60,851 nt of DNA from an archaeon (GCA_021817005.1 JAKAWJ010000007.1:1-60851), one strand, 5' to 3'. Counted from the stretch's first letter, positions 34,440 through 44,114 are shown. A program made the numbers and translations. The notes: generated from the sequence alone by a model not told the origin.

Positions 34440-37261
34440 GCATCACTATAAAGGGCGCGCGACAGCATAATCTGCGCAATATCAGCCTCTCCCTTCCCAG
34501 AAACAAGTACATAGTGATAACCGGGGTTAGTGGCAGCGGTAAATCCTCTCTCGCGTTTGACACTATATACGCCGAAGGCCAGAGGAGATATGTAGAGTCA
34601 CTTTCCGCCTACGCAAGGCAGTTTCTGGAGCAGCTGGACAAGCCAGACGTAGACTCCATCGAAGGCCTGTCACCTGCAATCGCGATCGAGCAGAGGAGTT
34701 CCTCGCACAACCCGAGGAGCATAGTGGCCACGGTGACCGAGATTCATGACCACCTAAGGCTACTTTTTGCTCGGGTAGGCATGCCTCACTGTCCAAACTG
34801 CGGTAGGGAGATCACTCGCTGGACAGTGGATGAGATAGTCGACCGCGTGGAAAAGCTCGGCGCCGGCACCAAGCTCGAGATATTTTCGCCGCTCTACAGG
34901 GGTGCAAAGGGAGAATTCAGGGATCTTCCGCAGACACTGGTCGAGCAAGGATTCTCAGCCGTCAGAGTGGACGGAGAAATGCGAGAACTTGCAAAGCTGA
35001 ACCATGACTTCAAACTCGAAAGGAACTTCAGGCATAACATCGAAGTGCTGGTGGACAAATTTGTTCTAAAACAGGAGGCAAGGCCGAGGCTCGCCGAGGC
35101 CGTGCAGACCAGCCTTGAAATGTCCAAGGGTCTAGTCCAGATCGAGCCGTCGGGTTCGCAGCCGCTGCTAATCAGCGAGAGTTTCGCGTGTACGACCTGC
35201 GGAATATCACTTGAAGAGCCAAGCCCTCGCTCATTTTCTTTTAACAGTCCGTTCGGTGCGTGCAGATCTTGCCACGGTCTTGGAGAAGTGAAAGAAGTTG
35301 ACCCAGAACTCTTGATCAAAGACAGGAACCTGAGTGTGCTTGGAGGCGCATTCGAATGGTTTGGAGACGTATCCACCTCCATAAGTTTGGGAACTTTGGC
35401 AGCAGTGGTCCGGCACTTCGGTGGAGATCCGAGCGCTCCACTGAATCAGCTTCCGAAAAAAATAGTCGATGCCCTGCTGTATGGCACAGACGAACAGATA
35501 AAATTCAGTTATACAGGTCGAACGGGCGACTGGAGTCTCAGCCAAGTCTCCACGTGGGAAGGGCTGGTGAGCATGGTGAAGCGCAGACACGTAAACACAG
35601 GTTCGGAATGGATGCGTTCGTATTATGAAAGATTCATGCGCACCAGGCTCTGCCCGGAGTGCGGCGGATCGCGGCTCAGAAAGGAGAGTCTCGCCTTTAC
35701 TATAGGCGGAAAGAACATAGCGGAAATTCTAAAGTACACTGTTGACGGCGCATCTCAGTTTTTCGGCTCCCTCCGTTTTGAAGGCAAGCAGAAGCTGATA
35801 GCAGCCAAGGTTATTGAGGAGGTGCGCGCCAGGCTTTCGTTTATGCAAAACGTGGGTCTGGGCTACATCACTCTTGACCGTATGATGGGCTCGCTTTCAG
35901 GGGGAGAGGCCCAACGTGTCCAGCTTGCAACCCAGATCGGAAGTCACCTTGTTGGGGTGATTTACGTTCTTGATGAACCGACCATTGGACTGCACCAGAG
36001 GGACAACCGCATGCTCATTTCCACGTTAAAGAGGCTGCGCGACCTGGGCAACACAGTTCTCGTGGTCGAGCATGATGAGGAAGCGATACTTGAAGCAGAT
36101 TATGTTGTGGACCTCGGCCCTGGTGCGGGGGCAAACGGCGGCCATGTTGTTGCGTATGGCCCTCCGGACCACATCAAGAGGTGTTCGAAGTCGCTCACTG
36201 GAAAATACCTGAGCGGCAAATTGCGCATCGAATTGCCCACTGAACGGAGGATGGGTAATGGAAAGCTTCTGAAGATTGTGGGCGCAAGTCACAACAATCT
36301 GAAGAATATTGATGTCACGATTCCCCTCGGAGTGTTCGTCTGTGTGACCGGGGTTTCTGGTTCGGGTAAGAGCACTCTTGTGGTGGATGTGCTGCAGCGC
36401 GCGCTTTCACGGAAGCTCTACGGGTCAACTGATGAGCCCGGCAGGCATGAGCGAATTGAGGGGCTGGAGAATATTGACAAGGTGGTCGTAGTGGATCAGT
36501 CGCCGATTGGCAGGACTCCAAGGAGCAACCCCGCTACCTATACAGGAGTCTTTGACGACATAAGAAAGTTGTATGCGGAAACCGAGGAAGCGAGGGCAAG
36601 GGGTTACAAACCGGGAAGGTTCAGTTTTAACGTCAAAAGCGGCAGATGTGAAGCATGCGAAGGAGATGGTATAATCAAACTCGAGATGAATTTCCTGCCT
36701 GATGTTTACGTCAAATGTGAGGTTTGTAAGGGAAAACGGTATAACCGTGAGACCCTTGAGGTGCGCTACAAGGAGAAGAACATTTATGATATACTTGATA
36801 TGAGCGCGGAGGAAGCGTGCAAGCTTTTCGAGAATCAGCCGGCCATTCGTACAAAATTGAACACGCTTCGTGACGTCGGTCTCGGCTACATCAAGCTTGG
36901 TCAGCCTGCGACCACCCTTTCAGGCGGAGAAGCCCAGCGCGTCAAACTTGCTTCCGAACTTCAAAAGCGGGGAACTGGTCGAACTGTTTTCATTCTTGAC
37001 GAGCCGACCACGGGTTTACACTTCGATGACGTAAGCAAGCTGCTGCAGGTGTTGCAGAGGCTCGTGGATGCTGGCAATACGGTAATAGTGATAGAACACA
37101 ATCTTGATGTGATTAAGTGCGCGGATTACTTGATTGACTTAGGTCCGGAAGGGGGTGAGAAGGGTGGTTACTTGGTTGCAGAGGGCACCCCCGAGAGCGT
37201 AGCCAGGAATGTAAATTCAGTCACCGGAAAATTCCTCCGGCCCAAGTTGAGAAGTGCTTGA
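34436..37261 (+). CDS. uvrA: Excinuclease ABC subunit A
   Basis: A 941-residue damage-recognition ATPase with two ABC modules. Walker A loops are GVSGSGKSSL at residues 30-39 and GVSGSGKSTL in the second half. Signature loops SLSGGEAQRVQLA and TLSGGEAQRVKLA, and Walker B ILDEPT occurs in both. Zinc-binding cysteine pairs are visible in CPNCGRE, CPECGGSR and CEACEGDG...CEVC. Length is normal. ATG at 34436 overlaps uvrB, and the stop overlaps uvrC, so the three subunits are probably translated in coupled fashion. Confidence 0.97.
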   Translation: MSITIKGARQHNLRNISLSLPRNKYIVITGVSGSGKSSLAFDTIYAEGQRRYVESLSAYARQFLEQLDKPDVDSIEGLSPAIAIEQRSSSHNPRSIVATVTEIHDHLRLLFARVGMPHCPNCGREITRWTVDEIVDRVEKLGAGTKLEIFSPLYRGAKGEFRDLPQTLVEQGFSAVRVDGEMRELAKLNHDFKLERNFRHNIEVLVDKFVLKQEARPRLAEAVQTSLEMSKGLVQIEPSGSQPLLISESFACTTCGISLEEPSPRSFSFNSPFGACRSCHGLGEVKEVDPELLIKDRNLSVLGGAFEWFGDVSTSISLGTLAAVVRHFGGDPSAPLNQLPKKIVDALLYGTDEQIKFSYTGRTGDWSLSQVSTWEGLVSMVKRRHVNTGSEWMRSYYERFMRTRLCPECGGSRLRKESLAFTIGGKNIAEILKYTVDGASQFFGSLRFEGKQKLIAAKVIEEVRARLSFMQNVGLGYITLDRMMGSLSGGEAQRVQLATQIGSHLVGVIYVLDEPTIGLHQRDNRMLISTLKRLRDLGNTVLVVEHDEEAILEADYVVDLGPGAGANGGHVVAYGPPDHIKRCSKSLTGKYLSGKLRIELPTERRMGNGKLLKIVGASHNNLKNIDVTIPLGVFVCVTGVSGSGKSTLVVDVLQRALSRKLYGSTDEPGRHERIEGLENIDKVVVVDQSPIGRTPRSNPATYTGVFDDIRKLYAETEEARARGYKPGRFSFNVKSGRCEACEGDGIIKLEMNFLPDVYVKCEVCKGKRYNRETLEVRYKEKNIYDILDMSAEEACKLFENQPAIRTKLNTLRDVGLGYIKLGQPATTLSGGEAQRVKLASELQKRGTGRTVFILDEPTTGLHFDDVSKLLQVLQRLVDAGNTVIVIEHNLDVIKCADYLIDLGPEGGEKGGYLVAEGTPESVARNVNSVTGKFLRPKLRSA

Positions 37262-39039
37262 TCGCGAAGCGCGTCTTTCGAAGGCTCCCCGAATCCCCCG
37301 GGGTCTATATCTTCAGGGACAGCAACGCCAATGTCCTTTACGTTGGGAAAGCGATTAACCTGAGGAAGCGAGTGGAGCAACACTATTCGGGCGCTTCACT
37401 CGACTACAGGGAAGAATTTCTCCGGGAACACGCCGAGAAGATTGAAGTGTTTAAGACAAGAAATGAAACAGAAGCTCTCATTCTTGAAAATAACCTGATC
37501 AAGCGATACAAACCAGAGCTGAACGTAATGTTAAAGGATGACAAGAGCTATCCCTACATCAAGCTCACGAAAGAGCTCTACCCGAGAGTAGTACTTACGA
37601 GGCGCCTCATGAGCGACGGCGCGCTCTACTTCGGTCCCTACACAAATGTCGCCGCCGCGCGGCTCACCATCAAGGAGCTGCGTAGGGCATTTCCCGTTCG
37701 CACGTGCACTCTTACGCTTGACGATAAAAAGGTTTACAGGCCATGCATAGATTACCATATCAAACTCTGCAATGCCCCCTGTGCAGGGCTTATTACTCGA
37801 CATGAATACCAAAATAACGTAAAGGGATTCGCAGCTGTACTCAAGGGCTCTTACAAACGAGCACTGGCGGGTCTATACAACGAGATGCAGCAGTCCTCCA
37901 AAGTAATGAGGTATGAGAGCGCAGCGGCGTTCAGGGACAGAATCATGGCTCTTGAGAAATTGCAAACCAAGCAATACGTTCAGTTACCAGGTTGGGCCGA
38001 GTTTGATGTGGTCGCCGCACAGGCTGACTCTGGGGTTGTGCTTCACTTCCGGCGCGGGGCGCTCGTTGGCAGGGAGGTCCTGAAACTCAAGGTTCCTGCT
38101 GGATTGGGAGAAGGAAAATTGCTTTCGGAGTTCATTCAGCTGTATTATTCCTCAGGCAGGTCACCCGGCGAAACCGTTCTCTGCGCGGTTGAACCTGAAG
38201 AGCTTTCAGCGCTTCAAGTTTGGCTCAAAACAAAAAATCACCGGGCGAAAATAAGGATGCCAAGAAACAAGTTGGAAACCGCCTTGGTATCTATGTGCAC
38301 CGCAAACCTACCTCCAAGTTACACGTTTGCCGCTCAGGATCTGGCGAAACAACTAGAACTTTCGTCTCCTCCCAGGGTGATACAGGGGTTCGATGTCTCA
38401 AACCTTGGGTCGGCGAACCCGTATGTCTCCGCAGTTTGTTTCGTGGATGGTTCACCTTTCAGAAGGGCATACCGGGTATATGGGATAAAGGGAGTCAAAG
38501 GCCAAAACGACTTCGCGATGATAAGGGAGGCGGTGTTCAGGCATTTCAGGCATGTCAGAAAGAACGAGGTCCCCCGGCCAGACCTCATTCTTATAGACGG
38601 GGGACAGACGCAGCTCCGTTATGCCCGCCAGGCTCTCATATTGTCTCATGAGGCAGAGCAGGCAGTTGTGTCGCTTGCTAAAAGGGAAGAACAGATCCAC
38701 ACGGCGTCGGGCAGGGTCATCAGCCTAGATCGAAGCTCTGCCGCCCTTCAGTTGCTACAAAGAGTGAGAGATGAGTCGCACCGATTCGCGCTAGCGCATC
38801 ATCGACACAAGAGAAGGCAGCAGTCGCTTGTTTCGGTTCTGAACGGGATCAAGGGTCTGGGTCGCGCCAGACTAACTGCGCTCGCGCTCAGATATCCGAC
38901 TGTAAGTCAGCTAAGACAGGCGTCGCCCGACGACCTGAACAAAGTCCCAGGGATATCGGAATTGCTGGCGGCGAGAATTTCTGAGAAAGTGGCACATTTT
39001 GGTCAGAGCAGGCTGAGCACGCGGAAGTTTAGTGCGTGA
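37258..39039 (+). CDS. uvrC: Excinuclease ABC subunit C
   Basis: A 593-residue dual-incision nuclease. Residues about 12-90 are the GIY-YIG domain (PGVYIF, then LYVGKA). A cysteine cluster follows (CTLTL, CIDYHIKLCNAPC). The UVR motif lies near 210-240, the RNase H-like domain with GFDVSNLG and LILIDGGQTQL lies in the second half, and the two helix-hairpin-helix motifs are at the C-terminus (GIKGLGRARL, KVPGISELL). Both incision domains look intact. TTG at 37258 overlaps the uvrA stop. Confidence 0.96.
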   Translation: MIAKRVFRRLPESPGVYIFRDSNANVLYVGKAINLRKRVEQHYSGASLDYREEFLREHAEKIEVFKTRNETEALILENNLIKRYKPELNVMLKDDKSYPYIKLTKELYPRVVLTRRLMSDGALYFGPYTNVAAARLTIKELRRAFPVRTCTLTLDDKKVYRPCIDYHIKLCNAPCAGLITRHEYQNNVKGFAAVLKGSYKRALAGLYNEMQQSSKVMRYESAAAFRDRIMALEKLQTKQYVQLPGWAEFDVVAAQADSGVVLHFRRGALVGREVLKLKVPAGLGEGKLLSEFIQLYYSSGRSPGETVLCAVEPEELSALQVWLKTKNHRAKIRMPRNKLETALVSMCTANLPPSYTFAAQDLAKQLELSSPPRVIQGFDVSNLGSANPYVSAVCFVDGSPFRRAYRVYGIKGVKGQNDFAMIREAVFRHFRHVRKNEVPRPDLILIDGGQTQLRYARQALILSHEAEQAVVSLAKREEQIHTASGRVISLDRSSAALQLLQRVRDESHRFALAHHRHKRRQQSLVSVLNGIKGLGRARLTALALRYPTVSQLRQASPDDLNKVPGISELLAARISEKVAHFGQSRLSTRKFSA

Positions 39040-39136
39040 ACGCGCGCGGCTGATTGCTTACAAAAGGACGCGCTTCTCACTCGTGCCCGTTTGGCCAGGC
39101 GGAGCGGGCGGAGCGGGTGGGCCCGGCCGACCTCCA

Positions 39137-39170
39137 CTCTCTGTTAGCCAGCTTGCTGGCAGGCGGAGAG
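39137..39170. repeat. Interrupted hairpin downstream of uvrC
   Basis: CTCTC, five bases, GCCAGC-TT-GCTGGC, five bases, GAGAG: a two-part stem with a symmetric internal loop, 98 bases after the uvrC stop. No T-tract follows, so a simple terminator is not supported; it could be a processing or regulatory structure. Confidence 0.4.
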
Positions 39171-39296
39171 CTGCCACCCTAAAAGACCTCTCCGGGTGCT
39201 TTGAGCAGTGCTAGGACCCAATCAGCAATCACTCCTGCTTTTATCAGCAGCACTGGCTCTGGTTACCAAGCAGGACCGTGCCACTGTTGCACCCGA

Positions 39297-39302
39297 TTTT
39301 AA
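39297..39302 (+). promoter_or_regulatory. TATA box of the second MBL gene
   Basis: TTTTAA centred about 27 bases before GTG 39326, pointing to a leaderless start there. Confidence 0.5.
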
Positions 39303-39325
39303 TCCGTTTGTCCTAAGGCCTAATT

Positions 39326-40342
39326 GTGGCTTGTCATACCTACCGAGTCACATCAGGTTGTAAGCGAATCATGCCAAAGGATGTTGTGAACATCGGCAGA
39401 GGCGTCACTCTGCTTCGCGTAGATAATGGAGGAAGATTCAGGCCAACGAACTGCCTGCTCATCGATTCAGAGGCTGGTCTCGTCTTGATAGACCCCGGGG
39501 CGGATTCAGAGAGCAACATCACGGCAATCACTTCCGCAGCGAAGCAGATGGGTTATCCAGAGAAAAAAGTGGTTGCCGCGTTTGCCACTCATGGTCACCC
39601 TGACCACGTTGGGTGCTTCGAAAGGGTGCGAGCGGCCTTTGACTGTGAGTGCTATGTTCATCCGCTCGATTTCCCGCTTGCGCGTTCATTTCCCACGCAC
39701 TTCAAAAAAGTAATGGCTGCGCTTACAACAGGTGGTTACGTCTCCCGAGAAGAACCTGAGGGAGATTTGCTCCGGCGCCTGCTCGATGGGGTGGGCGACC
39801 CGCTCGAAGCGCGAGTGAGAGTCACGGAGCTTACGGATGAGATTGCAGGCATGTACGGACTTTCGCTCGTTGAAACTCCGGGTCATACCATGGGCTCTGT
39901 AAGTCTGCTTCCGAACGTCAACCCGGGTGTAATGTCCGTTGGAGACACAGTGCTACCGACGCTCACTGCCTTCCTGACCAGCGTAGACGAATTTTTTAGG
40001 AGCATGGCAGTCTTACGTGCTAGTTCGCCGCGCATCCTAGTTCCCGGCCACGGTGAACTTCTGAGTCCAGCGCTTGACTGGATTAATCAGATGGAGTCAA
40101 AATATCGCTCCAGGGTGGAACAGGTGATTGCCACTGCCCAGCCAGCTATGAAACTCTCCCGGGCGAGAACATTGATTTATGGCGATTTAAGAGACAATTT
40201 GAATCAGGTCGGAGAACGGACTGTCGCCCTGCAGCTGGCTCAGACTCTGGGATATCTGAAATACGGGGTGACAAAGGGGTACCTCGTGGAAGATAGGTCG
40301 GATGGAATTGTCAAATTCAGAAAGGCCGAGCGAGCTCCCTGA
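39326..40342 (+). CDS. Metallo-beta-lactamase fold hydrolase
   Basis: A 338-residue MBL protein. Metal-binding motifs are THGHPDHVG (about residue 88), TPGHTMGSV (about 186), SVGDTVLPT (about 207) and LVPGHGE (about 236). The last 80 residues resemble the winged-helix C-terminal region of LACTB2/glyoxalase II-like proteins. Substrate unknown; LACTB2-type members can be nucleases. The GTG start is supported by a TATA box 27 bases upstream; ATG at 39371 is the alternative. Its 3' end overlaps the NucS-like gene by 41 bases. Confidence 0.85.
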   Translation: MACHTYRVTSGCKRIMPKDVVNIGRGVTLLRVDNGGRFRPTNCLLIDSEAGLVLIDPGADSESNITAITSAAKQMGYPEKKVVAAFATHGHPDHVGCFERVRAAFDCECYVHPLDFPLARSFPTHFKKVMAALTTGGYVSREEPEGDLLRRLLDGVGDPLEARVRVTELTDEIAGMYGLSLVETPGHTMGSVSLLPNVNPGVMSVGDTVLPTLTAFLTSVDEFFRSMAVLRASSPRILVPGHGELLSPALDWINQMESKYRSRVEQVIATAQPAMKLSRARTLIYGDLRDNLNQVGERTVALQLAQTLGYLKYGVTKGYLVEDRSDGIVKFRKAERAP

Positions 40343-41012
40343 CAGTATTGTGCTTTACCTAGCAGGCGAAGAGCAAAGCAGGACTAATGAGGTGCAGCTT
40401 CTACTAGAGCTGTGCAGGACGAAGGGCATTTCTGTCGATATAATTGGGCAGTCACACGCCAGATTCGACGAGCAAGCGGCTCTTGCCGCAATACGCTCGA
40501 TAGCCCCGCAGGTTCGTGGCCGTGTGAAGAGTGGCAGGGGTTATAGTCTTCCACTTTCAAACTCCGGCAGGTTAAGCCTCGGAAACACGCCGGTCGCCAT
40601 TGTTTACTCTGGTGGTACCCCTGTGGATGTATACCCGAAGTTCCGAATGGGGAGATATTACAAACTAACAGATCTCTTTTTATCTTCAAAACGCTTGGGG
40701 CGGGAAGAACTCCTTATACAGATAATTGAGTCGAAGCCTGCGCTGGTCGATCCCGAATGGACTTCCGTCGAGACCGAAGTCCAGCTCGCATCAGGCAGGG
40801 CAGACCTCCTTATACGCAGCCCGAGCGGTCTTACACTTGTCGAATGCAAGGATCAGGCTGACCAAGGAGCACTGGGTCAGCTTCTAAAGCAGTCGACCGG
40901 TTTGGGTGCCAAGCTGGTGCTGGCTTGCTTTGATGCGAAAGAGGGGATTGCCGAGGCTTGCAGGGAGCACGGAGTGTGCTTGGTAAAGCTTACCCTGGAA
41001 CCTCAACAATGA
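40302..41012 (+). CDS. NucS-like PD-(D/E)XK endonuclease
   Basis: A 236-residue protein. Residues about 150-210 form a restriction-endonuclease-like core: ASGRADLLIRSPSG, then LVECK, then a glutamine-rich GALGQLLKQS helix. This D, E-x-K order is seen in NucS/DUF91 nucleases. The first 140 residues do not resemble the NucS N-terminal domain closely and may bind DNA differently. ATG at 40302 overlaps the MBL gene by 41 bases, suggesting co-transcription. Likely DNA repair or defence; substrate unproven. Confidence 0.65.
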   Translation: MELSNSERPSELPDSIVLYLAGEEQSRTNEVQLLLELCRTKGISVDIIGQSHARFDEQAALAAIRSIAPQVRGRVKSGRGYSLPLSNSGRLSLGNTPVAIVYSGGTPVDVYPKFRMGRYYKLTDLFLSSKRLGREELLIQIIESKPALVDPEWTSVETEVQLASGRADLLIRSPSGLTLVECKDQADQGALGQLLKQSTGLGAKLVLACFDAKEGIAEACREHGVCLVKLTLEPQQ

Positions 41013-41047
41013 ACCAGCTCAGCTGCAGTTTGCCGGAGCGAGCTCGG

Positions 41048-41398
41048 TCAACTCTCTACGTATGCGTTATCTCTACAGCGCACGGGAGCTTCGTCTCCTG
41101 GTCTGTAGCTAGTCATGTCGAATAGCGGCCTTATCCTGGGGCCTACGCTCGCAATCGCTCTCTCAGCCTTCTCTGTGAGCACGTACCTGTCGTAACCCAC
41201 GCGCTGCAGGTGACCTCCGTCCACGAGGTTGAGCAGGAAGCTTTCGCTGCGCTTCGAGCGCTTGTGAAGCGAATAGAGTCTGCGTATATCTTGGTTGCAC
41301 ACATAACCCTTCTTTTTTGCCTCGGCCATGACCACGATGGCCCGCACGCTCAGGTTCAGGAAGTCGAATTTGTGGCCGGTCTGCATGGTCTGCAACAT
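41048..41398 (-). CDS. Predicted winged-helix DNA-binding protein
   Basis: A 116-residue basic protein. Predicted helices at residues 15-28, 35-45 and 50-62 are followed by a strand-turn-strand (HLQRVGYDRYVLTEKAERAI), the usual winged-helix pattern of archaeal regulators. No ligand domain. Target unknown. ATG at 41398. Confidence 0.55.
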   Translation of the reverse strand: MLQTMQTGHKFDFLNLSVRAIVVMAEAKKKGYVCNQDIRRLYSLHKRSKRSESFLLNLVDGGHLQRVGYDRYVLTEKAERAIASVGPRIRPLFDMTSYRPGDEAPVRCRDNAYVES

Positions 41399-41645
41399 TT
41401 TCTTGTCAAGTGCCCAAAGCCGCAGGATTGCTTATGCCGCGGGTTTCTAGAGGAGAGATAGACGCCGATTATTGGTCTTTAATGTGAGTCTGACAACGTG
41501 ATCGCTTCTGTAATTGACTTTCTAGAAACTTAGACAGCGCGCGAAACTCGGGATAACTTCGAGCAAGCTGCGCTCCGGTAGCTCGCCCTGAGCTCAGCTT
41601 GAGCCTCCTCAAAATCGAGTGTTCATGCAAGTCTCGCGACGTGCG

Positions 41646-42083
41646 TCAATTCTGGCGAGCGCTTCGAGTCTTTTGGGCGATACCTTGGCTATGCCTGAAG
41701 TCGTCTGAGCCAGCGTAAAGCTTCGCGAGCCGCTCGCCTTCTGTGCGGAGATTTCGTCGAAAGAAAGGGCTTCTGTGCGCCCTCAATGAACCCCTTGCGC
41801 CTCCAGGGATGTGTGTAAACTCGTGCAGTAATACTCTGAATTTTTCTTCGAGCGGAAGGGGGTCGTAGGTGCTTGAGTTCACTTCAACAACATATTTGGT
41901 GTTTGTGCCCACCGCGGTTTTTATTGCAGCCGGAATCCCATATATTCTTGCGTAGCAATTCGAACGCATTCCCACGCTACGCACGAACCGAACCCCGACT
42001 GCGTCACCAAAGTCTATTCTGCTGTTAGCGAGAATGAATTCAGCCATCCTTTCGACGTCCAGTGCAACCTCGCTCTTAATCAC
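41646..42083 (-). CDS. Predicted archaeal metallopeptidase (HExxH)
   Basis: A 145-residue protein with LLHEFTHIPGG near residue 86, a zinc-binding HExxH motif followed by histidines in RAHRSPFF. It resembles the small archaeal predicted metallopeptidase group (COG4900-like). No signal peptide is seen, so it is probably cytoplasmic. GTG at 42083. It is divergent from the 138-residue gene with 47 bases between starts and a symmetric TTATTTATAA between them. Confidence 0.65.
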   Translation of the reverse strand: MIKSEVALDVERMAEFILANSRIDFGDAVGVRFVRSVGMRSNCYARIYGIPAAIKTAVGTNTKYVVEVNSSTYDPLPLEEKFRVLLHEFTHIPGGARGSLRAHRSPFFRRNLRTEGERLAKLYAGSDDFRHSQGIAQKTRSARQN

Positions 42084-42098
42084 AAGCGGTATAGCCAG

Positions 42099-42109
42099 CC
42101 TTATTTATA
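42099..42109. promoter_or_regulatory. Bidirectional-looking TATA element
   Basis: TTATTTATAA reads as a TATA box on both strands. It is centred 26 bases before GTG 42131 (plus strand) and about 22 bases before GTG 42083 (minus strand). Confidence 0.5.
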
Positions 42110-42130
42110 ACGTCTTTTCGAGTTTAGAGT

Positions 42131-42547
42131 GTGTCTGTCGGAACCTGTCAGCATAGATTCAAATATTATTCGGTGGTCGGTTTGGCGGTTCCGGGTCACG
42201 TTGTAGGAACAATTGACCTCTGGAGATGCCTGAATTGCGGGTCCATTGACGCGAACCCAAGGAGGATAGGCGATCTCAAACCCCCTTCTACCATCGGATG
42301 GAACATTCTTGAACCGAATGAGAAATGGGCAATTCTGGCCTGTTACGATAACAAGGCTCCCAACAACTGGGAGCTTATCAGAGCAAGACCTGGACTGGTG
42401 ATTAAGCACACTTGCGCAGGGCCAGAAGGAGAGTTCTTAGTAGGAGAGGGTTACGGCATGACCCTGCCCGACGGACGGCTCCCTGAGCGGCATGACCTTA
42501 GGCTCGCAGAGGATTACATGGAAAAAACGATACTTCTCATTAAATGA
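42131..42547 (+). CDS. Hypothetical protein with N-terminal Cys/His pairs
   Basis: A 138-residue protein, unrecognised. The N-terminus has CQH (residues 6-8) and CLNCGS (about 33-38), a possible zinc ribbon. The rest is a compact mixed alpha/beta domain with a WAILACYDNK segment. GTG 42131 lies 26 bases after a strong TATA box, so the gene is probably expressed without a leader. Function unknown. Confidence 0.6.
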   Translation: MSVGTCQHRFKYYSVVGLAVPGHVVGTIDLWRCLNCGSIDANPRRIGDLKPPSTIGWNILEPNEKWAILACYDNKAPNNWELIRARPGLVIKHTCAGPEGEFLVGEGYGMTLPDGRLPERHDLRLAEDYMEKTILLIK

Positions 42548-42704
42548 GGTAATTGCGAGTCGACTTCCGCGAGAAATGCCTGTTTCTGCACAAAGCCAGG
42601 TTTTTGAGAATTCGCCCATCAGTTTTCCGAGAGGTTATTTGGTAGCGCAGGCAAACCAGCTCCACGATTTAGCTCCCGAGCTGGAAGGAGGCGGCCCGGT
42701 ATGC

Positions 42705-44027
42705 CTAGGCGGAGCCAGTGGCTTCTTTGTTTTCACGTGTCTGAAAGGGGCGCAGTTCGGTTCTTCCATCCATGTACTTCTGCAGGGCCTTCGGCAGCGT
42801 AATTGAACCATCCTTCTCCTGGTGATTCTCTATCAGTGCGAGAAGGGCACGGGGGGTTGCAACCGCGGTGCTGTTCAGCGTGTGAACATATTCCTTTTCC
42901 GCTCCTCCCTGTTTCAGCCTGTACCTGATTTTCAGGCTGGCCGACTGGTATGAGGTGCAGTTGCTTGCAGATACAACCTCGCGGTAAGTGTTCTGGGCGG
43001 GAAGCCAAGCTTCGATGTCAAATTGTCTGGAGTTCTTCGCACTTATGTCTCCTGAACAAATCTCGACTACCCTGTAAGGGATTTCGAGTGCCTGGAATAT
43101 TTCTTCGGCATTCTGCAAAATCTCCGCGAGCAGCGAAGGCGAATCTTCGGGTCGGCAGAACACCACCTGCTCTACTTTGTTGAAGTTATGAACGCGGAAC
43201 ATGCCCTTCGTATCGCGTCCATGGGCGCCCGCTTCCCGCCTGAAATTCACGCTGAGGCCCGCGTACTTTAGCGGGAGTTGTGAGGCCTCCAGGGTTTCCC
43301 CGGAGTGCATGGCAACCAGGGGATGCTCACTCGTTGCAATGAGGTATAGGTCATCGCCTTCAATCTTGTACATGGTCTCTTCGAAATCGCCCATGGGCGT
43401 GACTCCCTCGTATGACTCCCTGCGCATCATTTCCGGAGGAAAGAGCGGAACGAAGCCCTTTCCGACAAGCATGTCGAGCGCGAGCCTGAGCACGCTGAGG
43501 TCGAGGAGCACCAGCTCTCGCTTCATAAAGTAAAACCGGGCACCTGAAATCTTTGCCGCGCGTTCAGTGTCAGCAAAGTCAAGAGCCTCGATCAGGTCCA
43601 CCTGGCTCTTTGGCGGAAAATCAAAGACAGGTTTTTCCCCAACTGTTCTTACAACAGGGTTTGCAGATTCGTCTGGCCCGTCTGGAGTCTTTTCGTCAAG
43701 CAAATTCGGGACCAGTTTGAGAAGCTCTCCCCTCCTTGCTTCGAGCGTGTTCAGCTCCCGTTCGAGCGCCTGAATCTGTGCGGAAAGCTCACCTGCACGT
43801 CTTTCCAATTCCGAGCTATCGCCACCTCCTTTGCGCCTTGCCGCAATCTGGCGGGTGAGATTGTTGTGCTCAGAGCGCTTGGACTCGAGGTCGTGCTGAG
43901 CCAGCCTGAAGTCGGTGTCGGTTTTGAGTAACAGATCCAGTCTTTCGATATGGACTGGATTGTTTCTGCGGGCGATGTTCTTCCTTACCGCTTCAGGGTC
44001 CCGCCGTAGAATTCGAATATCCAGCAC
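42705..44027 (-). CDS. serS: Seryl-tRNA synthetase
   Basis: A 440-residue class II synthetase that charges tRNA-Ser. The N-terminal LDIRILRRDPEAVRKN and a long coiled coil (about residues 30-105) bind the tRNA. Class II motifs include RRESYEGVTP, IATSEHPL, SVNFRREAGAHGRDTKG (motif 2) and SNCTSYQS with a degenerate motif 3 near ATPRALLALIEN. It is the common bacterial/archaeal type, not the rare zinc-dependent methanogen type. GTG at 44027; a minus-strand TTAATTTG at about 44053-44060 is a suitable TATA. Confidence 0.95.
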   Translation of the reverse strand: MLDIRILRRDPEAVRKNIARRNNPVHIERLDLLLKTDTDFRLAQHDLESKRSEHNNLTRQIAARRKGGGDSSELERRAGELSAQIQALERELNTLEARRGELLKLVPNLLDEKTPDGPDESANPVVRTVGEKPVFDFPPKSQVDLIEALDFADTERAAKISGARFYFMKRELVLLDLSVLRLALDMLVGKGFVPLFPPEMMRRESYEGVTPMGDFEETMYKIEGDDLYLIATSEHPLVAMHSGETLEASQLPLKYAGLSVNFRREAGAHGRDTKGMFRVHNFNKVEQVVFCRPEDSPSLLAEILQNAEEIFQALEIPYRVVEICSGDISAKNSRQFDIEAWLPAQNTYREVVSASNCTSYQSASLKIRYRLKQGGAEKEYVHTLNSTAVATPRALLALIENHQEKDGSITLPKALQKYMDGRTELRPFQTRENKEATGSA

Positions 44028-44102
44028 GCGAGAGCGAATTCAGGATGGCAAATTAAGCGTTTGTAGCCGTGGAAATTCGTTCCCGGACCAGCTCTGGACG
44101 AA

Positions 44103-44114
44103 GGGCAAATGCCC
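44103..44114. repeat. Short palindrome between serS and sod
   Basis: GGGCA-AA-TGCCC-type repeat (GGGCAAATGCCC) lies between the two divergent genes, upstream of both TATA boxes. A possible operator, but short enough to arise by chance. Confidence 0.25.
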
